From Rhodococcus sp. KRD162 (lineage in GTDB: Bacteria; Actinomycetota; Actinomycetes; Mycobacteriales; Mycobacteriaceae), in assembly GCF_017168335.1 (NCBI RefSeq), contig NZ_JABFAU010000013.1:620153-684152 (forward strand): a DNA stretch of 64,000 bases. The letters are read 5' to 3'. The notes below the pieces were generated by a model. It worked only from the letters and a program-made list of their open reading frames with translations, was not told the DNA's origin and made no database searches. This document shows, piece by piece, positions 8,829-17,220 of the stretch (within the stretch, counting starts at the first letter, position 1; each line of letters opens with the position of its first letter). A program made the position numbers and the translations under genes.

Positions 8829-9833
8829 ATGGGTGCGATCAGCACAACGCAAGGTCGACAGTCGAAGATGCTCGGTCTGGGCGTCCACCGTCCCGAACGG
8901 GTCGTGACCAACGACGAGATCTGCGAGTTCATCGACTCCAGCGACGAATGGATTCAGTCGCGATCGGGCATCAAGAATCGGCGCTTCGCCGACCCCGAGG
9001 AAAACGTCGTGCAGATGTCGATCTCGGCAGGACGCAAAGCCATCGAGGCCAGCGGAATCACCGCCGACCAGGTCGACACCGTCATCGTGGCCACCTCGAC
9101 ACATCTCGAGCTGACCCCCCAAGCAGCCGCGAAAGTAGCGCACGGCCTCGGCACCAAAGGACCCGCCGCATTCGACATCTGCGCCGGATGCGCAGGCTTC
9201 TGCTACTCCCTGGCCGTCGCGTCGGACCTGGTCAAGGCCGGAACCTCGAAGTACGTACTGGTCATCGGAGCCGAGCAACTCAGCGTCACCACCGACCCCT
9301 ACGACCGCACCACACGCTTCATCTTCGCCGACGGCGCAGGTGCCGTCGTCGTCGGACAGAGCGACGAGACCGAAATCGGACCTGCCGTATGGGGCTCGGA
9401 CGGCTCGCAATCCGACGCGATCGTGCAGACCATCGACTGGTACGACTACATCACCAAAGCCGACATGGAACGCCCCTGGATCCGGATGAACGGAATCTCC
9501 GTCTTCCGCTGGGCAGCGTTCGAAATGGGCAAGGCCGCGCAGAAGGTACTCGACGTCGCCGGAATCAAAGCAGACGAACTGCACGCCTTCATCCCCCACC
9601 AGGCGAACAGTCGCATCACCGAACTACTCGCCAAGAGCCTCAACCTCGACGAGGAAACCCCCGTCGCCAACGACATAGCGGAAACCGGCAACACCTCGGC
9701 CGCATCGATCCCACTGGCAATGGAAGAACTCCTGCGCACCGGCAAAGCACAAGCAGGAGATACGGCGCTGCTGCTCGCATTCGGAGCTGGACTGTCCTAC
9801 GCCGGGCAGGTCGTCAAGCTCCCGAAGCTGTAA
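8829..9833 (+). CDS. Beta-ketoacyl-ACP synthase III-like (FabH) condensing enzyme
   Basis: 334 aa from ATG 8829, preceded by GAGAGGAAATTGAAG. The thiolase-fold triad is complete: Cys121 in DICAGCAGF, His257 in IPHQAN and Asn288 in GNTSAAS. Other FabH features are EWIQSRSGIKNRRFA near residue 40 and FGAGLSYAG at the C-terminus. KAS III enzymes condense an acyl-CoA primer with malonyl-ACP to start fatty-acid synthesis. Stand-alone FabH-like genes may also start specialised lipids or have other acyl primers, and no other fatty-acid gene lies beside this one. It is not the mycobacterial fabH locus, so I give no gene symbol. Confidence 0.92.
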   Translation: MGAISTTQGRQSKMLGLGVHRPERVVTNDEICEFIDSSDEWIQSRSGIKNRRFADPEENVVQMSISAGRKAIEASGITADQVDTVIVATSTHLELTPQAAAKVAHGLGTKGPAAFDICAGCAGFCYSLAVASDLVKAGTSKYVLVIGAEQLSVTTDPYDRTTRFIFADGAGAVVVGQSDETEIGPAVWGSDGSQSDAIVQTIDWYDYITKADMERPWIRMNGISVFRWAAFEMGKAAQKVLDVAGIKADELHAFIPHQANSRITELLAKSLNLDEETPVANDIAETGNTSAASIPLAMEELLRTGKAQAGDTALLLAFGAGLSYAGQVVKLPKL

Positions 9834-9892
9834 GTAGCTGGTTCACGCCTGACCCGCTCGCACGTCGACGCATGCGCCCGGAGCCCCCAGTG

Positions 9893-9946
9893 CACTCGAT
9901 GTGACATCTAGTGGCCTTTTCGGCAGTCAATGTCACATCGAGTGGA
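9893..9946 (+). repeat. Composite intergenic repeat, copy 3 (perfect outer stem)
   Basis: CACTCGATGTGAC at 9893-9905 and GTCACATCGAGTG at 9932-9944 are perfect 13-base inverted repeats around a 26-base centre containing CCTTTTCGG. The element also reads as two direct units. It lies between the FabH-like gene and the second PPOX gene, in a 174-base gap with no other visible feature. Confidence 0.88.
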
Positions 9947-10007
9947 CTCGGGGGCAGGTGTCGGCGGAATCGCGGCCAATACTGCGGCCGAGTCGTAGGG
10001 TTGTCGT

Positions 10008-10409
10008 ATGCCGAAGCCCCCGTTACCCGATGCTGCTGTCGAGTTGTTGAAGAAGGCGAATCCCGCAGTCATGGCTGTGGTTCGTGCTGATGGAACGCCG
10101 ATCACTGCACCTACCTGGTATTTGTGGGAGGGCGGGCAGATAGTGCTCAATTTCGATGCGTCGCGCAAGCGCCTCGAGCACATTCGGGCGAATCCGAAGG
10201 TGTCGATTTCGGTGTTGGACGAGGCTAGTTGGTACACGCATGTGACGGTGCACGGCTCGATCGAGTTGCGCGACGACCCGGATTTGGTGGACATCGATCG
10301 CATTTCGACGCATTACACGGGCCATCCGTATCCGGTTCGGGATCAGCCGCGCGTGACCGGGTATGTGACTGTGGATGCGTATGTCGGCTGGGGCAAGCTC
10401 GGCTCGTAG
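10008..10409 (+). CDS. PPOX-class, probably F420-dependent split-barrel protein (Rv1155-like)
   Basis: 133 aa. The protein has LKKANPAVMAVVRADGTPI, then TWYLWEGGQIVLNFDASRKRLEHIRANPKV, the usual pattern of Rv1155-type pyridoxamine-5'-phosphate-oxidase-like proteins that bind F420 rather than FMN. It ends with WGKLGS. It is likely to reduce an unknown substrate with reduced F420. Its codons end in G or T much more often than those of the PPOX gene at 2034, so the two are not recent duplicates. Eighty-six bases precede the ATG and hold part of repeat copy 3's flank. Confidence 0.85.
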   Translation: MPKPPLPDAAVELLKKANPAVMAVVRADGTPITAPTWYLWEGGQIVLNFDASRKRLEHIRANPKVSISVLDEASWYTHVTVHGSIELRDDPDLVDIDRISTHYTGHPYPVRDQPRVTGYVTVDAYVGWGKLGS

Positions 10410-10460
10410 GGTCGGGGTTCAACTCTTGCAGGGGCTGTCTCGAGGTGTCAGACTCCCGCA

Positions 10461-10898
10461 ATGGTGAATCCGCAGGGCGAGGGCAGCGATCAGTTCGGCG
10501 AATCCGACAAGGGGCAGCCGTACGAGGGACAGCAGCAGTATCCCCAGTACCAGAACCCGCAATACCAAAACCCGCAATACCAAAACCCCCAGTACCAGAA
10601 TCCCCAGTATCCCTATGCGGGTGCGGGCTACCAGGCACCGACGCCCACCAATACGTTGGCGATCGTCTCGCTGGTGTTGGCCATTCTGGGGTTGACGTTC
10701 CTGCCGCTGCTCGCATCGATTTGTGCGGTGGTGTGCGGCCATATCTCACGTGGTCAGATCAAACGCACCGGTGAAGGCGGGTCCGGCCTTGCGACGGCGG
10801 GCCTCGTCATCGGTTACGTGTCGATCGCGCTGTTCGTCATCATCGTGGCTGGGATCATTCTGTTCGCAGTTGCGGCCTCGACGTCATCGACCTACTGA
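10461..10898 (+). CDS. DUF4190 membrane protein with a YQNPQ-repeat N-terminus
   Basis: 145 aa. The first 55 residues are polar and low in complexity: after QQQYPQ come five near-identical YQNPQ units, then YPYAGAGYQ. Two hydrophobic segments follow (about 60-90, TLAIVSLVLAILGLTFLPLL, and 110-138), with CGHISRGQIKR between them, the DUF4190 signature. It is probably an inner-membrane protein with its Gln/Tyr/Pro-rich tail in the cytoplasm. At DNA level the repeats are 15-base units starting near 10545. Function unknown. The 3' end runs into a 10-base tandem repeat. Confidence 0.8.
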   Translation: MVNPQGEGSDQFGESDKGQPYEGQQQYPQYQNPQYQNPQYQNPQYQNPQYPYAGAGYQAPTPTNTLAIVSLVLAILGLTFLPLLASICAVVCGHISRGQIKRTGEGGSGLATAGLVIGYVSIALFVIIVAGIILFAVAASTSSTY

Positions 10899-10940
10899 GA
10901 CCTACCGAGACCTACCGAGACCTACTGAGACCTACGGAGA
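10891..10940. repeat. Five tandem copies of a 10-base unit
   Basis: CCTAC(T/C/G)GAGA is repeated five times without gaps. The first copy contains the last codon and stop of the DUF4190 gene. The last copies encode the C-terminal VSVGLSRSR tail of the convergent MFS gene, whose stop is at 10912. Because 10 is not a multiple of three, copy-number changes would shift the frame of the tail. Confidence 0.9.
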
Positions 10941-12153
10941 CGGGTTGCGCAAGGCGGTCTTTCAGGCACATCGCCCACACGCCCGAGGTCACGGCCAATG
11001 CGATGACGAACAGTGCCAGTGCGTTCCATCCCAGTGTCTGGAAGACGACTCCGCCGATCCAGCCGACGACGGACGAGCCGCCGTAGTAGAACAGGTTGTA
11101 CAGCGAGGTCGCCTGGGCACGGCCGTGGACGGCGCGTTGACCCGTCCATCCCGATGCAATGGCGTGGGCGGCAAAGAATCCCATGGTGAGGACCACCAGG
11201 CCGATCAGGATGACGGCGAGGTTCGCCGCCATGGTCAACGCGACTCCGGCGATCATCGTTGCGGTTGATCCGGCGAGCACCACCGACCTCCCGTGCTTGG
11301 TCGCCAGCTTGCCTGCAATGCGTGACGAGGCAGTACCGCTGAGGTATGCCACGAAGATCATGCTGATCAGCGATTGTGGGAGTCCGAAGGGCACCGCTTC
11401 CAAACGGAATCCGAGGAAGTTGTAGATGGCGACGAATCCGCCCATCAGGAGGAAGGCCTGGCCGTACAGGGCAGCCATTCCCGGTTCTCGTAGGTTCACC
11501 CACAGTCGTCCTGGTAGCTCACGGATCTCGCTGTGCACGAGCGCCGTTCGCGGCTTCGGGGCCAGCCACACGAACAGGGCCGCTGCCAGTGCCGCGATCA
11601 TCGACACCGTCAAGGTGCCGATGCGCCAATTGGTGTACTCGGCAACGGGTCCGGCGACGATGCGGCCCAGCAGACCGCCCAGCGTCGTGCCGGACACGTA
11701 CGTCGCTGCGGCAACGGCGGTGTGATTGCGGTTCACTTCTTCACTGAGGTAGGCCATTGCGATGGCCGGGAGTCCGCCCATGGCAGCACCTTCGAGGAAC
11801 CGCACTGCCAGCAGCACCTCGAACGAGGGGGCGAGCGGCAACAGTAGACCCAGCGTCGTCGCAGTGAGAATCGAGATGGTCATCGCTCGGACGCGACCGA
11901 TGCGGTCCGCTGCGACCGACCACGGAATGACCGACACCGCAACTCCGACGGTCCCGAGACCGACGGTCAGCGAGGACTGCGAGGGCGTGATGTCGAGATC
12001 GGCGGCGATCAGCGGCAGGATTCCCTGCACCGAGTACAGCTGCGCGAATGTTGCGATCCCGGCGAACAACAGAGCCAGTACGAGGCGTCGGTACTGACTC
12101 GATCCCCGCGGATGCCCCTCCCATGGGAGAACGGCCGGCTGCGTCGAAGTCAC
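10912..12153 (-). CDS. Major facilitator superfamily transporter (YnfM-like)
   Basis: 413 aa from GTG 12153; an ATG at 12195 would add 14 residues that look non-coding, and no clear ribosome-binding site favours either. The sequence has twelve hydrophobic segments. The MFS signature between segments 2 and 3 is WSVAADRIGRVRAM, and segment 5 has GTTLGGLLGRIVAGP. It resembles YnfM/AraJ-type drug or sugar efflux proteins. It is divergent from the LysR gene at 12236, an arrangement in which the regulator often controls the transporter. The substrate is unknown. The C-terminal tail is encoded by the 10-base tandem repeat. Confidence 0.88.
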   Translation of the reverse strand: MTSTQPAVLPWEGHPRGSSQYRRLVLALLFAGIATFAQLYSVQGILPLIAADLDITPSQSSLTVGLGTVGVAVSVIPWSVAADRIGRVRAMTISILTATTLGLLLPLAPSFEVLLAVRFLEGAAMGGLPAIAMAYLSEEVNRNHTAVAAATYVSGTTLGGLLGRIVAGPVAEYTNWRIGTLTVSMIAALAAALFVWLAPKPRTALVHSEIRELPGRLWVNLREPGMAALYGQAFLLMGGFVAIYNFLGFRLEAVPFGLPQSLISMIFVAYLSGTASSRIAGKLATKHGRSVVLAGSTATMIAGVALTMAANLAVILIGLVVLTMGFFAAHAIASGWTGQRAVHGRAQATSLYNLFYYGGSSVVGWIGGVVFQTLGWNALALFVIALAVTSGVWAMCLKDRLAQPVSVGLSRSR

Positions 12154-12235
12154 ACGGATTACGTTAGGAGGGCTCACAGCATTCGTCCAATGCATGAGAC
12201 GGTGCAAATCAATGCCTCAGCGGTATGATTCGGGG

Positions 12236-13147
12236 ATGCGTGAGGAGACCACTGATCTGCTTCCTCTGCTGCCGACTCTCGTGGCGGTGGCCGACACCGA
12301 ACACATCACCGACGCCGCCCACGTACTGGGCATGCCGCAGCCCACCGTCAGTCGTCAGATGGCGCGTGCATCGGCGATCCTCGGCGTCGAACTGATGGAA
12401 CGACGCGGCCGCGGCATCGTCCTCACCAGCACCGGTCGAGTACTCATCCCGTACCTGCAGCGAGCGCTGAGCGATATAGATGCCGGTATCGACGCCATCA
12501 CCGAGCACGACGCCCGTGCCAGGGGTCGCATCGCCGTGGCGTTTCAGAACACCTTGGGCGAGGACGTCGTTCCCACGCTGATTCGCCAGTTCCGCGTCGA
12601 CCATCCGGCCGTGACATTCGATCTGGACCAGGGCGCACGCGCCCGCTGTCTGAACCGCCTCGCGGACGGAACGTCGGACTTGGCGTTCGTCTCGCTCAGC
12701 GCCGAACACACCGACGACAACTCGTTCCAGCTCTACGACGAGAGGCTGATGTTGGTCGTCCCGGCCGACCATCGCCTGGCCTCGCGTAGATCGGTCGATC
12801 TCGCCGACACCGTCGACGAGAACTACATCGCGATGGGCCACGGCTTCGGGATGCGGTCGATCTGCGACGAGCTGTGGGCCGCCGCCGGCTTCACCCCGCG
12901 CATCGCGTTCGAGGGCCAGGACACCCACACCGTGCGCGGGCTCGTCGGTGCCGGCCTCGGGATCTCCATCCTGCCGCGGATCCGCGCGCACGGCGGCGAC
13001 GGCGGAACCGTCGACATCGGGCTCACCCAGCCCGCTGCCCGGCGACGCATCGGAATGGTGTGGAACCCGCGAGCCGATTCGCCGCGTCAGGTTGCGGCGT
13101 TCCGGTCGATGGTTCAGCGCAGCGGTCGAACACTCGTGATTAGGTGA
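12236..13147 (+). CDS. LysR-family transcriptional regulator
   Basis: 303 aa from ATG 12236, preceded by TCGGGG. The winged helix-turn-helix covers about residues 10-70 (TDAAHVLGMPQPTVSRQMARASAILG, then VELMERRGRGIVLTSTGRVL). It is followed by the two-lobed effector domain, with GLVGAGLGISILPRI near residue 240. LysR proteins usually regulate the divergent neighbour, here the MFS gene; the 82-base gap between the two genes must hold both promoters. Two similar 11-mers, CAATGCATGAG (12189) and CAATGCCTCAG (12210), lie in the gap, but they are not clearly a LysR T-N11-A palindrome. Confidence 0.92.
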   Translation: MREETTDLLPLLPTLVAVADTEHITDAAHVLGMPQPTVSRQMARASAILGVELMERRGRGIVLTSTGRVLIPYLQRALSDIDAGIDAITEHDARARGRIAVAFQNTLGEDVVPTLIRQFRVDHPAVTFDLDQGARARCLNRLADGTSDLAFVSLSAEHTDDNSFQLYDERLMLVVPADHRLASRRSVDLADTVDENYIAMGHGFGMRSICDELWAAAGFTPRIAFEGQDTHTVRGLVGAGLGISILPRIRAHGGDGGTVDIGLTQPAARRRIGMVWNPRADSPRQVAAFRSMVQRSGRTLVIR

Positions 13148-13151
13148 GTCG

Positions 13152-13766
13152 ATGCAACTGGTTCTGGTGCGGCACGCGCTGCCGCAACGATCGGAGACCT
13201 CCGCCAACCCCGCTCTCTCCGAACTCGGCGTCGAGCAATCGTTGCGGGTACCCGCCGCGATGGCCCGGTTCCCGATCTCCCGGGTCGTTGCGAGTTCGCA
13301 GTTGCGCGCCCTCGAGACCGCGCAACCACTGGCCGAGCGGCTCGGCGTGCAGATCGAGCCGGACGACCGCTTGACCGAATACGATCGCGATTTCGGTGGC
13401 TACGTGCCCATCGAGGCGGCCAAGACCGAATTCCGTGCAGCCTTCGATCGCATCAAGGCCGGGCATCTTCCCGACCAGGTCGACGAGCAGGCCTTTCGCC
13501 GACGCGTCCTGGCGGGTGTCAGCGATATCGTGTCGTCGAGCGCGCACTCCGACTCCGTCGCACTCTTCGCCCACGGCGGCGTCATCAACATCGTGCTGCA
13601 GGATATTTTGCAGACTCCGAAGGTGCTGGGGTTTCCGATCGACTACTGCTCGGTGACGCGCGTCCTGTTCTCCCGAAGCGGCGCGAGATCGGTCTCCTCG
13701 GTGAACGAGACCGAGCATGTATGGGACCTGCTTCCCCGCAACCGACAATCCACAGAGACCTCTTAA
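13152..13766 (+). CDS. Histidine phosphatase (phosphoglycerate-mutase-like) family protein
   Basis: 204 aa, starting four bases after the LysR stop. The N-terminal LVLVRHALPQ holds the RH phosphohistidine motif with Ala in place of the common Gly. SSQLRALETAQPLAERLG and LTEYDRDFGGY follow, and ALFAHGGVIN supplies the second catalytic His. Members remove phosphate from small molecules or proteins through a phosphohistidine intermediate. The substrate is not predictable. Likely cotranscribed with the LysR gene because of the tight spacing. Confidence 0.88.
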   Translation: MQLVLVRHALPQRSETSANPALSELGVEQSLRVPAAMARFPISRVVASSQLRALETAQPLAERLGVQIEPDDRLTEYDRDFGGYVPIEAAKTEFRAAFDRIKAGHLPDQVDEQAFRRRVLAGVSDIVSSSAHSDSVALFAHGGVINIVLQDILQTPKVLGFPIDYCSVTRVLFSRSGARSVSSVNETEHVWDLLPRNRQSTETS

Positions 13767-13853
13767 ATTCCCAGCTCAGCGCGGTCGAACACGGCGTTCA
13801 CGGTCGTCCGTCGGTCGGCCGAGGGTCCCGGGCCAGATAGCCTCGAACTCATC

Positions 13854-15365
13854 ATGGGTGAATTGCGTATCTTCCGACGTCCTGCCGTTGCTCTCACCGC
13901 ATTGGCGTTTCCTCTGGTAGCGGTGGGTGCATTCGCGCTCGGCACCGGCTACGACCTCGGCGCAGAGCCCGCCACGGAGACCACAACCGTGGTAGCGGAC
14001 ACCGACCAGGCACCGGCCTCCGACCAGCCGACGGCAGATCCGCTCGCGAAGGCCCGCAGCAGCCTCAACAGCGCATCGCTTCCCATCACGTTCCTCTCCA
14101 GTGGCATCGGCCAGCTGACCGACGGCGGAACGCAGCTCAACGACGGCGTCGGGCAGCTCGCCGACGGCATCAGCCAGGCTCACGACGGCACGATCCAACT
14201 CGCCGACGGCTTCGGGCAGTACCGGGACGGGATCGGTGAGCTCGGCGACGGTGCATCACAGATCAGTGGTGGTGTCGACCAGGTGGTCGACCAGCTCGCC
14301 GGATTCGGTGCCCTGCAGGCCGACTTCACCGCGAAACTGGCCGCAACCGCTGATCAGGTCGACCGCTTCCCGCACCCGGGTTCCGACGCGATCTCCGGTG
14401 AAATCCGCGGGGTGATCGACACCCTGAACACGCAGGCCTTCGGACCCGACACGCTCGCGCAGCTGCAGACCCTCAAGGACGGTGCTCGGCAGCTCTCCGG
14501 AGAGCTCAACGACCCGAACAGTCAATTCCTCGGTGCCACCTCCCAGCTCGGCGACGCCACGGTGCAGTTGCGCGACGGACTCGGTCAACTCGACGACGGC
14601 GGACAGCAGCTCAAGGCGGGTACCGATCAGCTCGTGACGGCGGTCGGGCCGGTCGAGGGGATCGTCAGCGGGATCGCCACCAACGTGCGCGACGCCTCCG
14701 CAGCCCTCCCGCCGGGCACCGCCGCCGCAGCTACGGACGGGACGACGTCCGCTCAGAGCACCGCGACCACCTCGACGTCCACCGGTACCGGGGCCACCCC
14801 GTACCTGATCGCGGCCCTGGTGGCACTCGGTGCCCTCGGCTGCGTCAGCCTGGTGCGGGTGCTCGGCCGGGACAGCACGCCGCGATGGCTCGCCATCGGA
14901 GCAGCCGTGGCCGCAGTGGGCATCAGCGCCGCCCTCGCGTTCGCGTTCGCCACCGAAGCCGCCATCGGGCCGGTGCTCGGAGCAGGTGCGTTCTTGGTCG
15001 TCTCCGCCGCTGCGTATCTCGCCGCTGCAGGGGCGATTCAACGTGTTCTCGGTGCCGTCGTCGGCCAGATCGTCAATATCGTTGCTCTGGCGGTGCAGGT
15101 CGTCGTCTGCGGCTTCGCGTACGCCTCGACCGCGTCGATCTGGGGCGATCTCGCCGCATTCATGCCGATGAGCTACACCGCGGCCGGTGCCCGCATCATC
15201 GCGTCGGGCGAGATGAGCGGGACCGGCTGGCTCGCGATCGGTGCCACTGTCGCCTTGTTGGCCGTCTCGGCACTGGTGTACGCGAGTGCGCGGGGCGACT
15301 CAGCCGACGGGCCGGAGCGGGTGGATAGCGGGCGCGGCCGCGAGATGGGCACCGAACTCGCTTAG
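13854..15365 (+). CDS. YhgE/Pip-like membrane protein with QLxDG heptad-like repeats
   Basis: 503 aa. One N-terminal membrane segment (about 10-32, ALTALAFPLVAVGAFALG) is followed by a long extracellular region. Within it, from about residue 80 to 280, short repeats of the type GQLADGISQ and TQLNDGVGQ recur, as in YhgE/Pip proteins, and are expected to form an alpha-helical stalk. Five or so membrane segments (about 312-490) close the protein. In firmicutes this family includes a phage-infection protein and the EsaA component of type VII secretion; no such partner genes lie here. The last 66 bases overlap the convergent monooxygenase-like gene. Confidence 0.85.
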   Translation: MGELRIFRRPAVALTALAFPLVAVGAFALGTGYDLGAEPATETTTVVADTDQAPASDQPTADPLAKARSSLNSASLPITFLSSGIGQLTDGGTQLNDGVGQLADGISQAHDGTIQLADGFGQYRDGIGELGDGASQISGGVDQVVDQLAGFGALQADFTAKLAATADQVDRFPHPGSDAISGEIRGVIDTLNTQAFGPDTLAQLQTLKDGARQLSGELNDPNSQFLGATSQLGDATVQLRDGLGQLDDGGQQLKAGTDQLVTAVGPVEGIVSGIATNVRDASAALPPGTAAAATDGTTSAQSTATTSTSTGTGATPYLIAALVALGALGCVSLVRVLGRDSTPRWLAIGAAVAAVGISAALAFAFATEAAIGPVLGAGAFLVVSAAAYLAAAGAIQRVLGAVVGQIVNIVALAVQVVVCGFAYASTASIWGDLAAFMPMSYTAAGARIIASGEMSGTGWLAIGATVALLAVSALVYASARGDSADGPERVDSGRGREMGTELA

Positions 15366-15596
15366 CGCCTTCTGCAGATGCGGAGTCTGCATGTGTGCAT
15401 CGAGGTCCTCCTGCGACTTCCAGACCTCGATGGTGATGAAGGTGCCCGGTTCGACTGCGGATTCGAACAGCTTGTAGGAGACGTTTCCGTCTTCCTTCCG
15501 TGATTCGGCGACCAAGGCGGACAATCCGTCCCGCACGGCGTCCACGGCGTCGGGCTTGGCGGTGATCGTCGCGACTACCTCGAGATCGTTGCTCAT
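15300..15596 (-). CDS. Antibiotic-biosynthesis-monooxygenase-fold (ABM/YgiN-like) protein
   Basis: 98 aa from ATG 15596 (MSNDLEVVATITAK). The ferredoxin-like dimeric ABM fold is indicated by VVATITAKPDAVDAVRDGL, then SRKEDGNVSYKLFES and FITIEVWKSQEDLDAHMQTPH, close to the YgiN quinol-monooxygenase group. Such proteins oxidise quinols or degrade small aromatic metabolites without cofactor. The 3' 66 bases (15300-15365) are antisense to the end of the YhgE-like gene, so both stop codons lie inside the partner's coding sequence. The start is divergent from the MFS gene at 15694. Confidence 0.9.
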   Translation of the reverse strand: MSNDLEVVATITAKPDAVDAVRDGLSALVAESRKEDGNVSYKLFESAVEPGTFITIEVWKSQEDLDAHMQTPHLQKALSEFGAHLAAAPAIHPLRPVG

Positions 15597-15693
15597 GATG
15601 AGTTGGTTCCTTCGTTCGGCGAGACACACTGTCCTCACCGAACGTACTCCCGCGCCACCTAAGCTGAGGTGACTACGCGGAAGGGAAGCAACA

Positions 15694-17220
15694 GTGACCC
15701 ATAGGGCGGCCGAGCAACTGGCCACGAAGAAGGACTGGCTCGGTCTCGCCGTACTGGTCGTGCCCATTCTCGTCGTCTCGATGGACATGTCGGTGCTGTA
15801 TCTCGCGTTGCCGTTCATGACGGCCGACCTCGAGCCCAGCAGCAATCAGACCCTGTGGATCCTCGACATCTACGGCTTTCTGCTGGCCGGGCTGCTCATC
15901 ACCATGGGCTCCCTCGGCGATCGGATCGGCCGACGCACTCTGCTGATGATCGGCGCGGTCGTGTTCGGTGTCGCGTCTCTGCTTGCAACGTTCTCCACTT
16001 CTCCCGAGATGCTGCTGGTGGCGCGTGCATTGCTGGGAGTCGGCGGAGCCACCATCGCGCCGAGCACACTGTCGTTGATCCGCAACATGTTTCACGATCC
16101 GGCTCAGCGCAAGGAAGCGATCGGTCTGTGGACGGCCGGATTCGCGGGTGGAGCGGCCGTCGGACCCGTCATCGGAGGCGTGCTGCTCGAGCACTTCTGG
16201 TGGGGCTCGGTGTTTCTGATCAACATCCCGATCATGGTGCTGCTGTTCGTCGCGGCCCCTCTGCTCGTGCCGGAGTTCAAGGACGCCGACCCCGGCAAGT
16301 TCGACCCGATCAGCGTGGTCCTCGCGATCTCCTCGATGCTCTCGATCGTCTACGCCATCAAACACGGTGCGCAGGAAGGCATCGACGCAGCCACCATCAC
16401 CACCGCGGTCGTCGGGTTCGCTCTCGGTACGGTGTTCGTCATCCGACAACGCAGGGCTGCGAACCCCCTCATCGACGTGACCCTGTTCGCCGAACGTGCC
16501 TTCAGCGCCGCCGTCGTCGTGCAGTTCCTCGTCATCTTCGCGATGACAGGATTCAGCCTGTTCGCCTCGCAGTACCTGCAACTCGTCGTCGGCCTCGGGC
16601 CTCTCCAGGCCGGGCTGTGGTTGCTGATTCCCGCCGTCGCCGCGGCCGCCGGTGCCGTCCTGGCACCGACGCTGAGCAAGGTGATCAGCACCGGCACCAT
16701 CATTGCGGGCGGCCTGCTGTTCATCGCGTTCGGTTGCGTAGCAATGTTCTTCGTCGCCGTCGACTCCGGGCTACCCCTGCTCCTGACCGGAATGGCCCTG
16801 CTGACGTTCGGCATCGGTGCAGCGTCGACCCTCAACTCCGACATCGTGCTCACGGCAGCCGCTCCGGAGAAGGCAGGCGCTGCGTCGGCCCTGTCCGAGA
16901 CCGGTGCCGAACTGGGCGGTGCCGTGGGCATCGCCATCCTCGGAACCATCGGCAGCACCGTCTACCGCAACCGCATGTCCGACGCCATCCCCGCCGGGAC
17001 ACCGGCCGATATCGCCGACCCAGCGCGCGAAACCATCGGAGGTGCCATTGCCGTCGCCGATTACCTGCCCGAGCCGTTTGCCTCGCAGTTGACCGAAGTC
17101 GCCGACTCGTCGTTCATCGACGGCTTCGAACTCGCTGCCGGTACCAGCGCTGTCCTGATGGCCGTCAGTGCGCTGGCTGTCTTCCTGTTGCTACGACGTC
17201 AGACCGCGGCAGTGAGGTAA
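15694..17220 (+). CDS. MFS drug exporter of the 14-segment DHA2 type (SmvA/QacA-like)
   Basis: 508 aa from GTG 15694 with GGAAGGGAAGC upstream. About 14 hydrophobic segments are present. The motif D1-like VVSMDMSVLYLALP lies in segment 1, GSLGDRIGRRTLL (motif A) follows segment 2, and motif-C-like GFAGGAAVGPVIGGVL is in segment 5. This is the layout of proton-driven exporters of quaternary ammonium compounds and dyes such as SmvA and QacA. Actual substrates cannot be inferred. The last 22 bases overlap the convergent cutinase-like gene. No regulator lies beside it. Confidence 0.92.
   Translation: MTHRAAEQLATKKDWLGLAVLVVPILVVSMDMSVLYLALPFMTADLEPSSNQTLWILDIYGFLLAGLLITMGSLGDRIGRRTLLMIGAVVFGVASLLATFSTSPEMLLVARALLGVGGATIAPSTLSLIRNMFHDPAQRKEAIGLWTAGFAGGAAVGPVIGGVLLEHFWWGSVFLINIPIMVLLFVAAPLLVPEFKDADPGKFDPISVVLAISSMLSIVYAIKHGAQEGIDAATITTAVVGFALGTVFVIRQRRAANPLIDVTLFAERAFSAAVVVQFLVIFAMTGFSLFASQYLQLVVGLGPLQAGLWLLIPAVAAAAGAVLAPTLSKVISTGTIIAGGLLFIAFGCVAMFFVAVDSGLPLLLTGMALLTFGIGAASTLNSDIVLTAAAPEKAGAASALSETGAELGGAVGIAILGTIGSTVYRNRMSDAIPAGTPADIADPARETIGGAIAVADYLPEPFASQLTEVADSSFIDGFELAAGTSAVLMAVSALAVFLLLRRQTAAVR

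Noticed and set aside
10891..10940. CRISPR array
   Set aside because: The units are 10 bases long, contiguous and without spacers; no cas genes are present.
13854..15365. Type VII secretion EsaA or phage receptor role for the YhgE-like gene
   Set aside because: The fold is shared, but no type VII secretion or phage genes are adjacent, so only the family name is supported.
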